Origin: an uncultured Thermofilaceae archaeon
Lineage (GTDB): Archaea > Thermoproteota > Thermoprotei > Thermofilales > Thermofilaceae
Assembly: GCA_938036345.1 (NCBI GenBank)
Contig: CALHPJ010000013.1
Coordinates: 123,993 to 187,992 of the forward strand
Length of the DNA stretch: 64,000 nt
Reading direction: 5' to 3'
Shown here: positions 25,430 to 34,776 of the stretch, in pieces
Numbering within the stretch: position 1 is the stretch's first letter
Layout: every line of letters starts with the position of its first letter
The notes under the pieces: model-generated
Seen by the model: the letters and a program-made list of their open reading frames with translations, nothing else
Database searches by the model: none
What the model was told of the DNA's origin: nothing
Position numbers and translations under genes: made by a program

Positions 25430-26416
25430 TTACCCAAGTTTTAGCGTCAAAGCTCCCCCGCGCTTGAAGTGCCTCCAGTCGCCAACCGACGCGACCCTCT
25501 TACCCCTCAGATCCATGATATACCTGTAGGCAGATAGCGCGGCCGTAGCCCCCATCCCAGCCGCGATGACAGCCTGCTTGTAGGGGAGATCGGTTACGTC
25601 GCCCGCCGCGAATACTCCAGGCACCGAGGCTCTACATTCCTTGTCGACCACCACTTCGCCCCTCTCGTTCAGCTCAACAAAGCCCTTCAGGAAGCCGGTC
25701 CTCGGTTCATAGCCCACCTCCACGAACACGCCCTCAACCGGCAGCTCCCTCCTCTCCCCCGAGGCTAGCTCCACTGCTAAGACCTCAACTTTGCGCTCGC
25801 CCTTTACGGCGAGCGGCTTAGCTCGCGGCACCAGCTCTACGTTCCCGCGCGATAGGAGAGCTCTAACGGCGTCTTCGTCCTCGTAAGGTCTCTCCCCGGG
25901 GAAAACCCAGTAGACCCTCTTTGCGTGGCTCGCAAGCATATCGGCCGCCTCAAGCCCGTGCTGGCCCCAGCTCACCAGCGCAACATCCCTCCCCTTAAAC
26001 AGCGGCGCATCGCAAACGACACAGTAGGAAACGCCCCTACCTTTCAGCTCCCTCTCCCCGGGGATTCCGAGCTCCTTGGGGGCTTTGCCACACGCCAGTA
26101 TTAGGGCGAGGCTCTTGAACTCGCCGCTCGAGCACTTAACCGCGAAGAATCCCCCCTCTCTGCGAAGCTCCGTAACCTCGTCGAAGACTATTTCGACCCC
26201 GTATAGCCTGCACTGCGACTCCACCCTCCTTACCAGCTCGAAACCCCTTATGCTCTCGAAACCGGGGAAGTTCTGGATCTCGGGGGCCAGCAGGAGCTGA
26301 CCGCCCAGGTCCGCTCCGATAACGATGGTTTTCAAACCCTGCCTGGACGCATAGAGGGCTGCTGTCAGGCCGGCGATACCAGCCCCGACTATGATCACAT
26401 CGTAGACTTGCTCCAC
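25430..26416 (-). CDS. trxB: Thioredoxin reductase-like FAD protein with atypical nucleotide motif
   Basis: Flavoprotein expected to pass electrons to a thioredoxin or glutaredoxin-like protein. The 328-residue product has the FAD site GAGIAGLTAALYASRQG (about residues 11-27), the redox disulfide CVVC (132-135) and GVFAAGDVTD near the C terminus. The second Rossmann motif, normally GGGxSAxE for NADPH, reads SWGQHGLEAA (149-158), so NADPH preference is doubtful; NADH or another donor is possible. It converges on hypE and is divergent from the XPB gene. The redox motif makes the family call firm; the electron donor is open. Confidence 0.88.
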   Translation of the reverse strand: MEQVYDVIIVGAGIAGLTAALYASRQGLKTIVIGADLGGQLLLAPEIQNFPGFESIRGFELVRRVESQCRLYGVEIVFDEVTELRREGGFFAVKCSSGEFKSLALILACGKAPKELGIPGERELKGRGVSYCVVCDAPLFKGRDVALVSWGQHGLEAADMLASHAKRVYWVFPGERPYEDEDAVRALLSRGNVELVPRAKPLAVKGERKVEVLAVELASGERRELPVEGVFVEVGYEPRTGFLKGFVELNERGEVVVDKECRASVPGVFAAGDVTDLPYKQAVIAAGMGATAALSAYRYIMDLRGKRVASVGDWRHFKRGGALTLKLG

Positions 26417-26494
26417 GGGCGCTTTCCCCCTCAGCTGAAATTAACTTTTCGGTCGAGAGCAAAATGATATTTAGCCCCGTGCTTACTGAACCGG

Positions 26495-27850
26495 ATGCTA
26501 AGGCTGGAGTGGGACGCCGGCACCCTGCTGCTGAAGGGGGGATCGCCCCCGCCCCCAGCGGCCGGTTTCTTCAAGTACGATCCGCGGGTTAGGTGCTACA
26601 GGTGCTTGGCGATACAGTACCGCTGGGTCATCGAGGCGCTCAAGCTCGCTGGCGTGCAGTTCGAGGACGACGTGCTCCACCTACCCGCGTGCCGGCTCCC
26701 GGAAGCGCACCTCCCTCCCCTGAGGGATTACCAGAGGGAGGCCCTAGAGGCCTGGAAGCCCGGGGGGAGGGGCGTCATAGTCCTACCCACGGGGGCCGGG
26801 AAGACTCTGGTAGCGGTGGCGGCGATTGCGGAGCTTAAGGTGCCCACCCTCATCGTGGTTCCCACGCTGGAGCTCATGGATCAGTGGGGGGAAGCTGTTA
26901 AGCGCCACCTCGGGCTTACGCCGTCGAGGTACGGGGGAGGGGAGAAAGAGCTGGGCTGTGTAACGGTCATAACTTACGACTCCGCCTATATCAACGTGGA
27001 AAGGCTCGGCAACAAGTTCGGGCTGATAGTCTTCGACGAAGTGCACCACTTGCCGAGCCCCGGCTACAGGCAGATTGCCGAGCTCTCGGCAGCCCCGCTC
27101 AGGATGGGTTTAACGGCGACCCCAGAGCGCGAGGACGGCCTTCACCTCGACCTGCCTTACCTTGTTGGGCCGGTCGTCTACAGGAGGTACGCGAGGGAGC
27201 TGGCCGGCAAATGGCTGGCGGAGTTCGACATCGTAAGGCTGTACGTTAGCATGTCCGAAAGCGAGAGGGAGGAGTACGCTAAGCTCATGTCGATTTACAG
27301 GGCCTTCCTCAGGAAGAGGAACCTGAGGATGAGGGGTCCTAGAGACTTCGAGAAGCTGATCGCTTTGAGCGTAAAGGACCCGGAGGCGAGGGAGGCGCTT
27401 CTTGCGTGGTACAAGGCTAGGAGGATCGCGTTGCACGCCTCAATGAAGCTGGACGTCCTCCGGGACATCCTGGCGAAGCACAGGGGGGATAAGGTCTTAA
27501 TATTCGCCGAGCACAGCGACGTCGTTAGGGCGGTGTCATCGCGCTTCCTCGTGCCGGAGATCACCTATAGGACCCCGGATGAGGAAAGGAGGGCGCTGAT
27601 GTCGATGTTCAAGGAGGGGCGGGTGAGCGTGCTTGTCACAAGCAAGGTGTTGGAGGAGGGGGTGGACGTCCCGGACGCAAACGTGGCGGTAATTCTGAGC
27701 GGGAGCGGGAGTGGAAGAGAGTTTGTGCAGAGGCTGGGCCGGATACTCAGGCCGAGGGAGGGGAAGCGGGCTATCCTCTACGAAGTCGTAACTTCCGGTA
27801 CAAAAGAGGTAAAGGTGTCGAGCAAGAGGAGAAAAGGAATCGGTGCCTGA
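26495..27850 (+). CDS. xpb: XPB/Rad25-type DNA repair helicase
   Basis: Superfamily 2 helicase/translocase. The 451-residue product has a damage-recognition-like N terminus (1-75), Walker A LPTGAGKTLVA (near residue 100), DEVHH (motif II, near 180), GLTATPERED (motif III), the RED/thumb-like insert with KRNLRMRGPRDFEK, and motifs V-VI in LVTSKVLEEGVDVPDA and FVQRLGRILRPREGK. The ATG follows a TATA-like GATATTTAG (about 26466) and is leaderless. The next gene, bax1, starts at or inside its 3' end, the conserved archaeal pair for bubble unwinding and cleavage. Confidence 0.95.
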   Translation: MLRLEWDAGTLLLKGGSPPPPAAGFFKYDPRVRCYRCLAIQYRWVIEALKLAGVQFEDDVLHLPACRLPEAHLPPLRDYQREALEAWKPGGRGVIVLPTGAGKTLVAVAAIAELKVPTLIVVPTLELMDQWGEAVKRHLGLTPSRYGGGEKELGCVTVITYDSAYINVERLGNKFGLIVFDEVHHLPSPGYRQIAELSAAPLRMGLTATPEREDGLHLDLPYLVGPVVYRRYARELAGKWLAEFDIVRLYVSMSESEREEYAKLMSIYRAFLRKRNLRMRGPRDFEKLIALSVKDPEAREALLAWYKARRIALHASMKLDVLRDILAKHRGDKVLIFAEHSDVVRAVSSRFLVPEITYRTPDEERRALMSMFKEGRVSVLVTSKVLEEGVDVPDANVAVILSGSGSGREFVQRLGRILRPREGKRAILYEVVTSGTKEVKVSSKRRKGIGA

Positions 27851-27851
27851 G

Positions 27852-29261
27852 ATGCTCCCCTCCAACCTGCTGGTCGCCAGGGTTAGGAAAGACCGAGTGG
27901 AGCCGCTCCTCCTGGAGCCCGAGGGGCTACCGCTCGCCATAGCGTCGGAGATCCTGGCCAGGTTCACCGAGGGCGTTGGGAGGACGCTGAAAGAGATAGA
28001 GTCGGCCATTCAAGACCTCGAGGAGCTGGCGCTGGAGTCGGGTCTCGATCTCAGAGTCGTGAAAGCGATGGCGACGCTCGCAGCCAGAGCCGCCGCGCTC
28101 GAACCCGTAAAGCTCCCGGTGGACTCCCTAAGGGCCCGGCTCGAAGTCTTTGAGGAGGCCGGCAGGAGCCTTGGAGCCGCTGTGATGGAGACGGAGCGTA
28201 GATCTGTGCTGGAGAGGGTAGCGGCAAGGCTCGGTTGCAGGGTTGAAGACCTGGAACTGGCGCTGGAGAAGTACCAGGAGGAGGTGCTAGTGAAAGCCCC
28301 CTCGCTCACGCCGGAGGACCTGGTGAAGAGGTTTAACCTTTCAATGGTCCAAACGCTGCTCTTTAAAGCGGCTCAACTCGACGTTAGGGTCAGAGGCGGC
28401 GGCTCGGCCGCTAAGCAGCTACTAAGGTACGTTAAGAAGTTGGGGCTCCTCTACATGGCGGAAAGCCTCCCGGGCGGGGGCGTGCGGCTGCAGATCGACG
28501 GCCCCGCATCGCTCCTCCGGCAGGTGAGGAGGTACGGGACTAGGCTCGCAAAGCTCGTGCCCCACGTAATGTCCGCTGACCGCTGGGAGATTAAAGCTGA
28601 AGTGCTGGGCCGCACTCGAAAGCTGTTGTTCCAGCTTGACAGCTCCCGGAGAAAAATGTTCCCAGCCGAAATGCCGGAGCTGGAGCCGGCTTTCGACAGC
28701 GAGGTTGAGAGGGAGTTTTTCAAGAGCCTATCTAGGCTGGCACCCAGCTGGAGGGTGGAGAGAGAGCCGGAACCTCTGGTAGCGGGCAGTAAGATCTTCA
28801 TCCCCGATTTCTCGGTGAGTTCAGGTGACCTGAAGGTTTACGTAGAGATAGTGGGTTTTTGGACAAAGGAGTACCTGGAGAGAAAGCTGGATAAGCTGCG
28901 CGAGCTGAGGGGTGTAAAGGTGATAGTAGCTGTGGATGAGGAGCTGGCATGCTCATCCTTCAAGCAGCTGCCGCACGACGTCGTCTTGTTCAAGCGGAGG
29001 CTGAGGGGTGCTGACGTATACCCTCTGCTGAAACGCTTCCTCGGCGAACCACGGCAGACGGAGAAGGCGTTCAGCGTCGACTTGGAAGCTCTGAAGTCAA
29101 AGCTCCCCGACCTCTCCGGCAAAACCCTCCAGGAGGCAGTTAGAGATCTGGAGGGGGCTGGTGTGGACAAGGCGAACGCTGTCGAGGTCCTCGAGAAGCT
29201 TGGGTACTCCATCGATTGGGGCACTCTAGACCCGCGGAAGGCCAAAGTCAAGAGGGGCTAG
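27852..29261 (+). CDS. bax1: Bax1 nuclease (DUF790), partner of XPB
   Basis: Structure-specific endonuclease that acts with archaeal XPB (nucleotide-excision-like repair). The 469-residue product starts with LPSNLLVARVRKDRVEP, typical of the family, has a long helical middle, and a PD-(D/E)XK nuclease core at about residues 300-370: FIPDFSVSSG, then VYVEIVGFWTKEYLERKL and VIVAVDEEL. The ATG at 27852 gives this standard N terminus; an in-frame GTG at 27843 inside the xpb 3' end is an alternative that would overlap by 8 bp. Pairing with xpb confirms the call. Confidence 0.92.
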   Translation: MLPSNLLVARVRKDRVEPLLLEPEGLPLAIASEILARFTEGVGRTLKEIESAIQDLEELALESGLDLRVVKAMATLAARAAALEPVKLPVDSLRARLEVFEEAGRSLGAAVMETERRSVLERVAARLGCRVEDLELALEKYQEEVLVKAPSLTPEDLVKRFNLSMVQTLLFKAAQLDVRVRGGGSAAKQLLRYVKKLGLLYMAESLPGGGVRLQIDGPASLLRQVRRYGTRLAKLVPHVMSADRWEIKAEVLGRTRKLLFQLDSSRRKMFPAEMPELEPAFDSEVEREFFKSLSRLAPSWRVEREPEPLVAGSKIFIPDFSVSSGDLKVYVEIVGFWTKEYLERKLDKLRELRGVKVIVAVDEELACSSFKQLPHDVVLFKRRLRGADVYPLLKRFLGEPRQTEKAFSVDLEALKSKLPDLSGKTLQEAVRDLEGAGVDKANAVEVLEKLGYSIDWGTLDPRKAKVKRG

Positions 29262-29294
29262 CCTTTATATGGTGACCCAGTACCACGCAAGCGG

Positions 29295-30257
29295 ATGGCT
29301 GTGAGAGTCGGCCCGCTCATCATCTCATCCTGCACTTCTCCCTTAAATGCAATCGACCTTTTAGAGGAGAGGATCGCGGCAATCGTCGCTGTCGACCCCT
29401 CGTGCGCGGCTCCGCCTGGGGAAGACAAGCAGGCCGGCGTGCCAGTTATCGAGTTCCCCCTTCCTCCCTCAGGTGTCAGACCCGTCGAGGAACTTAACGA
29501 GCTGGCGCTTATCGTCAAATCCATCACAAAAGGCGGCTACAACGTTTTGGTGCAAGGGTTTGGGGATTTTGACAGTAGAGCTTACCTGGTGGCTAGCGCC
29601 GTGCTCGCGGCTCTAAATGCTGATGTAGAACTGCCTGGGCCCCTGACCCTCACGCAGGACTTGGCGGTCGCCTGGTACAGAAGGCTTGTCAACGAGATTG
29701 GCGTGGAGGTGGTTCATCAGCTCTACGAGATCGGTAAGCTGTACGAGTTCGGCGCCGGAATCGAGCACGCTTCAACCGTTGCGAACCTCTCCCTAGACTT
29801 AGCGACTGCGCTGGGAGAGCTGCTTAAACCCGGAGGCGAGGAGCTAAGAGCGCTCTACGCAGCCGGCCTACTCCACGATCTAGGAAGATTCTTCGCTGAA
29901 TACAAGCATGAAGAAACCGGGATTGGGATCCTTGAGCGCCACGCCGGAACCTTAAGCGCCATAGTCGACCTTAAGCTGGCGATGTTTCTCATTAAGCACC
30001 ATCGCAGGCGCTCGAATCCCGAGCAGGATCCCTTATACGCGGACTTCGGCAGAGGGGGGTTGCTCCTAGCGGCCATACTCCGGCTCGCGGACTCCTTCAC
30101 GAATGTTTACGGAAAGGAGGAGTACTGGGGGGCATCCCTAGAGGCAGATAAGCTAGTGGTGACCGCTAGGGGAGTTGATAGGCACAGGCTTGAAAGTAAG
30201 GGGAAGCTCCTAGAGGAAGTCACGGGGCTAAGCCTAGAACTGAGACACCTATACTAA
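29295..30257 (+). CDS. Degenerate dual-specificity phosphatase domain fused to an HD-domain hydrolase
   Basis: A 320-residue cytoplasmic protein with two parts. Residues 1-110 follow the fold pattern of small dual-specificity phosphatases, but the P-loop region reads VLVQGFGDFDSRAYLVAS where an active enzyme has VHCxxGxxRS, so the catalytic Cys is missing. Residues about 150-300 form an HD domain: GIEHASTVANL, LLHDLGRFF, IKHHRRRSN and RLADSFTNVYG provide the expected His/Asp metal ligands, as in phosphohydrolases acting on nucleotides or cyclic nucleotides. The ATG is leaderless behind TTTATATGG (29264-29272). Substrate unknown. Confidence 0.7.
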   Translation: MAVRVGPLIISSCTSPLNAIDLLEERIAAIVAVDPSCAAPPGEDKQAGVPVIEFPLPPSGVRPVEELNELALIVKSITKGGYNVLVQGFGDFDSRAYLVASAVLAALNADVELPGPLTLTQDLAVAWYRRLVNEIGVEVVHQLYEIGKLYEFGAGIEHASTVANLSLDLATALGELLKPGGEELRALYAAGLLHDLGRFFAEYKHEETGIGILERHAGTLSAIVDLKLAMFLIKHHRRRSNPEQDPLYADFGRGGLLLAAILRLADSFTNVYGKEEYWGASLEADKLVVTARGVDRHRLESKGKLLEEVTGLSLELRHLY

Positions 30258-30296
30258 TTTCAAGGAAAATGCGGAGGCCTAGCTGAGGGAAAGGTG

Positions 30297-33200
30297 TCAG
30301 CTCTTAGGCTCGCGTTCACCGCTCACGCTACCCGAACTCATCACGCTCTCCTTACTTAGCTGCCCTTCCACCATCCTAAAGTACTTTGCCCGTTCAGCGG
30401 AGGGAAGCGTACCCCATAAGAGTATCTGCTTCCTGAAATCGTCCATGAACGCGTACTGCGAAGCCCCGGTCCAAACGCTACCCAACCCCTTTAGCAGCCT
30501 TAGGTTAACTCCAGCTCTCCAGCCGCCAACCCTCTCTTTCACGAAGTAGAGGTTAACCTCTTGCTCCGTACCCGTATCGTATGGGTACAGCCTTACGTTG
30601 AAAGTTAACCGCTTCTCGTGCAAGTTAACTTTAGGCTCCGCTGAAACCTTGAAGAGCTTCTTCTCGTAACCAGCCCCCGTGTAGTACTCCTGCATGTAGA
30701 GCAGGAGAGCCTGCACCTCCCGCTCGGTCGGGATCCTGAAGGGCAGGGGTAACTCCCATATGCTTCCCCTAGGGGCGCGTGCCACTTTCCATCTTCTCTC
30801 AAGAGAAGGCGTAACGATTTTAGAGGCTAGGTAGGCTGGATACGCGGCGGCCACAAGCGTTGAGAGGAGAACGAGCGTCATCACCAGCGTTATCGCAATG
30901 GATGCGTAGTTGAACACGAACTCCGGGGGCAGGATCCCGGAAACCCTGAATACCTTACTCGAGGCCCAGCCAAGGAAGTACCCTATTGTAGCCCCGAGGA
31001 AACCGTAAACCGCAAACTCTGTGAGGAACATTAGCATAGCTCCGCTGGGGGATAGCCCCACGCTGCTGTAGGTGAAGAGCTCCCTGGACCTTTCCTTAAC
31101 GCTGCCGAGTAGCGAAACCACTATGCTGAGCGCGGTTAAGATGAAGGGGGTCACCATCATCTCCCAGCCGATTGCCGCGTACGTCGGGAATCTCGTGTAG
31201 GCGAGTACGCTACCATCCTTGCTGCCGAGGTGGCACGTCATCATTATTGAGTGGGCCAAGCGTTGAGCCAGTTTTTCAGCCTCCTGCCGAGGGAGGCTTT
31301 TGTCCAGGATCACGCCGGCGCTCGATACGAAGCCGCCCAACCTCCTAGCTATGCCGCTAGGCACTATTATCAGCCTGCTCCAGGATAGCGGTTGCGGCAC
31401 AACGGCGCCTCCGAATTGAACGGAGAATCCGTTAAGCTGGCTGTAGAAAACTGGGTCCATAGGTGCTAAACCGCCCCCGTCGAAATCTCTGATAGCCGCC
31501 ATGGCGGTTTCGGAGATTATGGCTGTGACAACCAGCTTCATACCCTGGAACTCCACTTCATCCCCTACTCCGACGCCCAGGAATCTTGCTAGGGTGTCCG
31601 GAAGAACTACGGCCAGCTGATCCTCGCTAAAGAAGGGCTCGGTGAACCCCTCTATAATTCCCTTGGACAAGAGTACGGCCGCCTCGCTGGGGGTCAAGCC
31701 TAGGACTGCTGCCACCCTAGCCGTAGAGTTGCCGGCGATGAGCAGCCCGTAGGGGCCTATGCCGAAGACTGAAGGGGGATAGTACCAGATGCGCGGGTTC
31801 ACGGAGCCGTAGTTGCCTACTACGGCCCTTAGCAGCTCCAATGACGGGTAATCCAGGGCATCGTTAAGTACACCGAACATCCTTTTGACTAGGATACCGT
31901 AGTAGGGCGCTCTCGCCTCGCTGACTGGCGAGGCTACGGCTGCCGTGTAGGGTGAGAGGGAGGCTAGCGAGACCAGCGCCATTGAAAACACGATCAATGG
32001 GACTATCGTCAGCACGGTCCTCAGAGGCCTCTTTCTCATGTTCTCGGTCGACAGCGACATTGCCATGAGGGTGGCAGCCGTTTTCTCCGATACCACTTCG
32101 TGCCGGCCTAGGAGCTTGGCCGCTACTTCCGACGCTATATCCCTCGCTTCACGGTAGAAGATCCATAGGACTACCCCCATTAGCGCGAGAAGCCCTATGC
32201 CCAAAGCCGCGAGAAGCGTGCTTGGGACTATCCAGAAAGCTGGGTGCACCAGCGCGAAAGAGGCAAACATGGCCACTTCCAACAGCAGTAGGTTGAGGAT
32301 CATTTTGAAGCCCTCCCCCTTCAACAGCAAGCGCTCCAAGAAGTAGGCGGCGATGGCCAGGAAAGGCACCATCGTTACTGCGGACCTTATGCTCTCGTCG
32401 TAGAGGGGCATTGTCTCGTCCGCGTACGCCCTCGCAGCGTAGCCCCAAGCAGCCAAGGCGTTTCTGTACGCGTCACCGTACCTGTGCTCCCGCAGCGCTT
32501 CCCGGGCGGCGGCCAGGTGGCTTGCGGAGTACTCAAGCATCAAATCCCCGCTTAACCTCCTCACCTCCCTGCTGCTCAGTAGAGAATACCTCTCGCTAAC
32601 CAGCGTGTGAAGGCTTGAGGCGTAGTCGAACACCGTGAGCACCCGCTTGCCCCCCTGAACCACGCCGAGGGCCCACCGTTCACCCGCATCTAACCTGAAC
32701 GTCAACCGCTCTACAGGTATGCTCCCGGCGAGTCCCGTTCCTCTTCTGTCGAAAACCGTAGCGTAGAAGTAAAGCGGTACCATGCCCGTTTCGCTTTCAA
32801 ACTGCGAGACCCATAGACCGCCCCACGCCCATACGTTTGCGCTCCAGTACCTCGGATCCTCTACGGTGCGCCTCATAACCCGGGGACTATGTAAATCCAG
32901 TAGAACCCTGACCTCCAGCGGCTGCACTTGCACGATGATGTGCACTTTCGGGACTAGGGCGCCGATACCGGACACGGGCCCACTGCTTCTCAACCCCCAA
33001 GCCGGCATCACCATCCAGCTCTCGTTGATGAGTAGGTAGGCGTCAGCAAACCAGGTGTTAAGCCCTTGAGGTGTGATGCCGAATACAAGCGCGGTTCCGT
33101 TGTGGTCGGCTTTGGCAAACATCCAAGCGAATGGATACGAGCTCCAGCGAGAAACCCTCACAATGGCGTTGGGAACCGGATCGTACCAGCCCTTGGCAAT

Positions 33201-34772
33201 GTTGTACTGCTGCACCTTAACTTCTAAATCTATGAAGCCCCAGTAGAGCAGGGGGTGCAGCCTTGTGGGCATGATCAAGCTCCTCGTGACTCTAATTTCA
33301 GGCTCATTTACCAACCCCACCGCTAAGGCAACGGCGGAGGCGAGCTGCGGAATCGCTCTATCCCTGAACCTCGCCCTAACGTAATACAGGTCGTTGACCG
33401 GCTCGCCCTCAAGCGGTCGATAGCTGAAGGAGGTTCTCAGGGTGAAAGCCGCCATGCCAGCCATGGTGAAAGGTTCCGTGTCGAGGACGTACGGTTTGCT
33501 CATCGTACTCGACCACATGAGGTCTGGACCGTGGGCTAGATCCTGGAACCTTATCGGTCCCGAAAGGTTGCCCATAACGGCCCTCAGGGCGGAAGATTCC
33601 GGAACCCCCACCTCGCTAAGGTACTCGGACACGAGTGGGGAGTAGCCTGCAGCTAAACCTTGAACCCAGTACAGCTTTGTAGTTATGAAGGGCCTTCCTA
33701 CCTGGTAGAAATGTCCAACGTATATCATCGAAACCAGCGGTAAATCGACGGAGATGTCTAGGCCCATTACCTGCCATATCAGCCTTTCGCCTCTCGTAAG
33801 CTCTGGTCTAGCGAGCACGTAGTTTCGCACAAACTCCCTTGGGCCGACAAGCCCATTCCAGTGACCCGAAGTGTAGAGGAGCCAGGCGGTCCGGCTAGGC
33901 CTATTCTCCGACAAGTAGCGCATGAGCTCTATAAGCGCAGCCGTCGACAGGGCTTCCTCGGTGGAGCTAGCTAAGCCCGGAGCGACACACCACGAGTCGA
34001 AATGCGCGGTAAACAGTATTATTTCGTTCGGCGCCGCGGTTCCAGGCACCTCCACGAGCACATTGCGGCCTGTAACCTCCCTGAGCTCCATGTCAGTGTA
34101 AACCCTCACCTTAACCGGCCCTCTTCCCAGAAACTCCCTCAACCGCGCTGACTCAGCTGGACCCAGGAAGAGGCGCATGAAAGGTATGGGGATCACCGGG
34201 TCAAATTTCCTTAAAGCCTCGTTCTCCGCCTCGCTTGTAGCCAGGTATACGACCGCCTTAGCCCCAAATCTCATAGCGTGGAGCCAGTTATCGCCGCTTC
34301 CCCCGTAGTCCATCACCACGATACTTCCGTTAACGGGTTTGCCGTTGAAGTCGTCCAGCTCCCCCTTCCCCACGTAGACGGCGTAACCCTCCTGCAAGCC
34401 CGCCCCAGAGGCAATGCCCCCGTTGGGCCAGAGGCTATACGCTTTAAGCTTCAGAGGAACCGGTTCAAGCAATTCGACGTACGTTTCCCTCTCCACGGGA
34501 GCTAGAATTGTGAAGTTCTGAACGTATACGCCGAGGTTCAGAGAGCGGGCTTCCTCAACTATCAAGTTGACAGTGCTCTCGTAGCCAGGGTACCCTGGAG
34601 CCCTCGAGCCAAGCGACGCTATTTTCTCAGCTAGCTCTAGGACCCTCGTGTAGTTGTAGGATCTCAAGGCCCCGCGTATGAGTTCTTGGACGCTTACCGG
34701 TTGAGCTTGGGCCACCAGCGCTGCCAGTAGTGCAGCGAGCAGCACCCAAACACATGCAGTTTTGCGCTTCAC
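30297..34772 (-). CDS. Giant M28-like extracellular domain fused to FtsX-type permease domain
   Basis: A 1491-residue membrane protein. It starts with a signal peptide (about 1-24), then an M28/PA-type peptidase-like region (about 30-450): FTAHFDSW matches the first metal motif (HxD), but the usual D-N-A-S-G and EE motifs read GLASSTEEALS and TSGHWNGLVG, so catalysis is doubtful. Beta-rich domains follow (to about 800), then hydrophobic helices near 810-890, and an FtsX/MacB-like permease with MRKRPLRTVLTIVPLIVFSM (about 935) and C-terminal helices with a LLGSVKERSRELFTYSSVGLSP loop (about 1220-1240). It follows the OPT-like gene by 4 bp, starting with GTG behind GGTGAG. No ABC ATPase is visible nearby. 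Confidence 0.75.
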   Translation of the reverse strand: MKRKTACVWVLLAALLAALVAQAQPVSVQELIRGALRSYNYTRVLELAEKIASLGSRAPGYPGYESTVNLIVEEARSLNLGVYVQNFTILAPVERETYVELLEPVPLKLKAYSLWPNGGIASGAGLQEGYAVYVGKGELDDFNGKPVNGSIVVMDYGGSGDNWLHAMRFGAKAVVYLATSEAENEALRKFDPVIPIPFMRLFLGPAESARLREFLGRGPVKVRVYTDMELREVTGRNVLVEVPGTAAPNEIILFTAHFDSWCVAPGLASSTEEALSTAALIELMRYLSENRPSRTAWLLYTSGHWNGLVGPREFVRNYVLARPELTRGERLIWQVMGLDISVDLPLVSMIYVGHFYQVGRPFITTKLYWVQGLAAGYSPLVSEYLSEVGVPESSALRAVMGNLSGPIRFQDLAHGPDLMWSSTMSKPYVLDTEPFTMAGMAAFTLRTSFSYRPLEGEPVNDLYYVRARFRDRAIPQLASAVALAVGLVNEPEIRVTRSLIMPTRLHPLLYWGFIDLEVKVQQYNIAKGWYDPVPNAIVRVSRWSSYPFAWMFAKADHNGTALVFGITPQGLNTWFADAYLLINESWMVMPAWGLRSSGPVSGIGALVPKVHIIVQVQPLEVRVLLDLHSPRVMRRTVEDPRYWSANVWAWGGLWVSQFESETGMVPLYFYATVFDRRGTGLAGSIPVERLTFRLDAGERWALGVVQGGKRVLTVFDYASSLHTLVSERYSLLSSREVRRLSGDLMLEYSASHLAAAREALREHRYGDAYRNALAAWGYAARAYADETMPLYDESIRSAVTMVPFLAIAAYFLERLLLKGEGFKMILNLLLLEVAMFASFALVHPAFWIVPSTLLAALGIGLLALMGVVLWIFYREARDIASEVAAKLLGRHEVVSEKTAATLMAMSLSTENMRKRPLRTVLTIVPLIVFSMALVSLASLSPYTAAVASPVSEARAPYYGILVKRMFGVLNDALDYPSLELLRAVVGNYGSVNPRIWYYPPSVFGIGPYGLLIAGNSTARVAAVLGLTPSEAAVLLSKGIIEGFTEPFFSEDQLAVVLPDTLARFLGVGVGDEVEFQGMKLVVTAIISETAMAAIRDFDGGGLAPMDPVFYSQLNGFSVQFGGAVVPQPLSWSRLIIVPSGIARRLGGFVSSAGVILDKSLPRQEAEKLAQRLAHSIMMTCHLGSKDGSVLAYTRFPTYAAIGWEMMVTPFILTALSIVVSLLGSVKERSRELFTYSSVGLSPSGAMLMFLTEFAVYGFLGATIGYFLGWASSKVFRVSGILPPEFVFNYASIAITLVMTLVLLSTLVAAAYPAYLASKIVTPSLERRWKVARAPRGSIWELPLPFRIPTEREVQALLLYMQEYYTGAGYEKKLFKVSAEPKVNLHEKRLTFNVRLYPYDTGTEQEVNLYFVKERVGGWRAGVNLRLLKGLGSVWTGASQYAFMDDFRKQILLWGTLPSAERAKYFRMVEGQLSKESVMSSGSVSGEREPKS

Positions 34773-34776
34773 GATC

